Origin: Acidimicrobiales bacterium
GTDB lineage: Bacteria > Actinomycetota > Acidimicrobiia > Acidimicrobiales > CADCSY01
Length of the DNA: 45,430 bases
NCBI GenBank assembly: GCA_030446545.1
Contig: JAUJNB010000014.1
Span: 48,072 to 93,501 of the forward strand
Reading direction: 5' to 3'
Under the pieces are notes generated by a model. The model was not told where the DNA came from. It did not search any database and worked only from the letters and a program-made list of their open reading frames with translations. Positions 44,194 through 45,430 of the stretch are shown here, piece by piece (the stretch's first letter is position 1; each line of letters opens with the position of its first letter). A program made the translations under genes and the position numbers.

Positions 44194-45417
44194 GTGGGCC
44201 CCACGGACACCTCTCGGGTCGAGCAGACCTTCCGCCGTGAGTTCGGACGGGCGGTGGCCACCCTGGTTCGCCTCTTCGGCGACATCGATCTCGCCGAGGA
44301 GGCGGTCCAGGACGCTTTCGTCGTGGCTGTGCAGCGCTGGCCGGACGCAGGCGTACCCCCCAACCCGGGGGGCTGGATCGTCACCACCGCCCGCAACCGG
44401 GCCATCGACCGGCTCCGGCGGGAGTCCTCCCGCCAGAGCCGCCACGCCCAAGCCCTTCTGGCCCACCATGGCGACGAGCCCCCGGAGTTGGGACCCGTGA
44501 CCGACGACCGCCTCCGCCTGATCTTCACCTGTTGTCACCCGGCGCTGGCCACCCCGGCCCAGGTGGCCCTGACCCTGCGCCTGCTCGGTGGCCTGGAGAC
44601 CGACGAGATCGCCCGTGCCTTTCTCGTTCCCGAGACGACCCTGGCCCAGCGCCTGGTTCGGGCCAAGCGCAAGATCCGAGCCGCCGGCATCCCCTATGAG
44701 GTGCCTCGGGGGGCGCAACTCCCCGACCGGCTGCGCCCGGTGCTCGCCGTGATCTACCTCGTGTTCAACGAGGGCCATACCGCGACCAGGGGCGACGAGT
44801 TGGTGCGGGCCGACCTGTGCGCCGAGGCCATCCGCCTGGCTCGACTCCTGGCCGAGCTGATGCCCGACGAGCCCGAGGTCCTCGGCCTCCTCGCCCTGCT
44901 GTTGCTGACCGAGGCCCGCCGACCGGCCCGTACCTCGCCCGACGGGTCGCTCGTGTTGTTGGCCGACCAGGACCGGTCCTTGTGGGACCGGGCCCTGATC
45001 GCCGAGGGCCAGTCCCTGGTCACCGCCTGCATCCGTCGCAACCAGCCCGGCCCCTATCAAATCCAGGCCGCCATCAACGCCGTGCACGGTGACGCCGGGA
45101 TCGCCTCGGCCACCGACTGGGCCCAGATCCTGGTGCTCTACGACCAGCTCCTCGCTCGCTCCCCCACGCCGGTGGTCGCCCTCAATCGGGCCGTGGCCGT
45201 GGCCGAGGTCGACGGCCCGGCGACCGCCCTGGCGGCGATCGAGGAACTGCGCCTCGACGGCTACCACCTCTTCCACGCCACCCGGGCCGACCTGCTCCGC
45301 CGCCTCGGTCGCACCGACGAGGCCGCCACCTCCTACGACACCGCCCTCACCCTGGTGGCCAACGCCACCGAACGCCGCTTCCTCGAGGAGCGGCGCCAGT
45401 CGCTGTTCGTCGCCTGA
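44194..45417 (+). CDS. ECF42-type RNA polymerase sigma factor with C-terminal extension
   Basis: 407 residues. Region 2 is [20 protein letters not shown] with [20 protein letters not shown], and region 4 is [20 protein letters not shown] then [13 protein letters not shown] long helical extension follows ([45 protein letters not shown]), characteristic of ECF42. Such factors usually have no anti-sigma protein and work with the neighbouring DGPF protein. GTG at 44194 is the start nearest the DGPF gene. A TPR-like end may regulate activity. Confidence 0.9.
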   Translation: MGPTDTSRVEQTFRREFGRAVATLVRLFGDIDLAEEAVQDAFVVAVQRWPDAGVPPNPGGWIVTTARNRAIDRLRRESSRQSRHAQALLAHHGDEPPELGPVTDDRLRLIFTCCHPALATPAQVALTLRLLGGLETDEIARAFLVPETTLAQRLVRAKRKIRAAGIPYEVPRGAQLPDRLRPVLAVIYLVFNEGHTATRGDELVRADLCAEAIRLARLLAELMPDEPEVLGLLALLLLTEARRPARTSPDGSLVLLADQDRSLWDRALIAEGQSLVTACIRRNQPGPYQIQAAINAVHGDAGIASATDWAQILVLYDQLLARSPTPVVALNRAVAVAEVDGPATALAAIEELRLDGYHLFHATRADLLRRLGRTDEAATSYDTALTLVANATERRFLEERRQSLFVA

Positions 45418-45430
45418 CCGGCTTCCCGCC

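Overview
The window is very GC-rich DNA from an actinomycete-type chromosome. I infer Acidimicrobiia or a relative from the mix of genes: late-cobalamin and CbiZ salvage genes, a galU-moeA-moaA-moaC-SepX-like block, leaderless TANNNT promoters and an ECF42-type sigma factor. No rRNA or other marker gene is present, so the placement is an inference.

Positions 1-8.45 kb are a B12 locus. A tightly overlapping minus-strand operon (cbiZ, cobU, cobS, cbiB, cobC/cobD-like, cobQ) covers cobinamide salvage and nucleotide-loop assembly. A divergent plus-strand cobalamin riboswitch precedes btuF-btuC-btuD, the corrinoid ABC importer. btuFCD carries about a dozen small frameshifts, nearly all explained by a missing base in a G or C run, so suspect sequence error before gene decay.

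Positions 8.5-24.4 kb are ordinary, well-preserved chromosome: dxs, an alpha/beta hydrolase, a BON protein, uppP, a receptor-type Ser/Thr kinase with a sigma factor behind it, a large lipoprotein, a SAF-domain membrane protein, mtnP, an FmdB zinc ribbon, a GAF-GGDEF protein, then galU, moeA/glp, moaA, moaC and a SepX/GlpR-like membrane protein. The block ends at tRNA-Ala(CGC).

Positions 24.42-39.10 kb are an integrated island. A 45-bp copy of the 3' half of the tRNA-Ala recurs at 39054-39098 with two mismatches. A tyrosine integrase lies just inside the left end, and GCTACTCC motifs lie just inside both ends. The interior is mostly broken genes: a PQQ-type sugar dehydrogenase, a set of [NiFe]-hydrogenase accessory genes (small protein, membrane protein, NifU-like protein, maturation protease), a nucleotidyltransferase with a small partner, a nucleoside deaminase, IS256, IS110 and IS1380-like transposases, two related decayed integrases, a Dph6-like fragment, a PilZ protein and a MazF-like toxin at the right edge.

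Positions 39.1-45.43 kb are again intact chromosome: a two-domain multicopper oxidase with a secreted YtkA-like partner, a small winged-helix-like protein, a hypothetical protein, a VOC protein, a GNAT acetyltransferase, and a YCII protein paired with an ECF42-type sigma factor.
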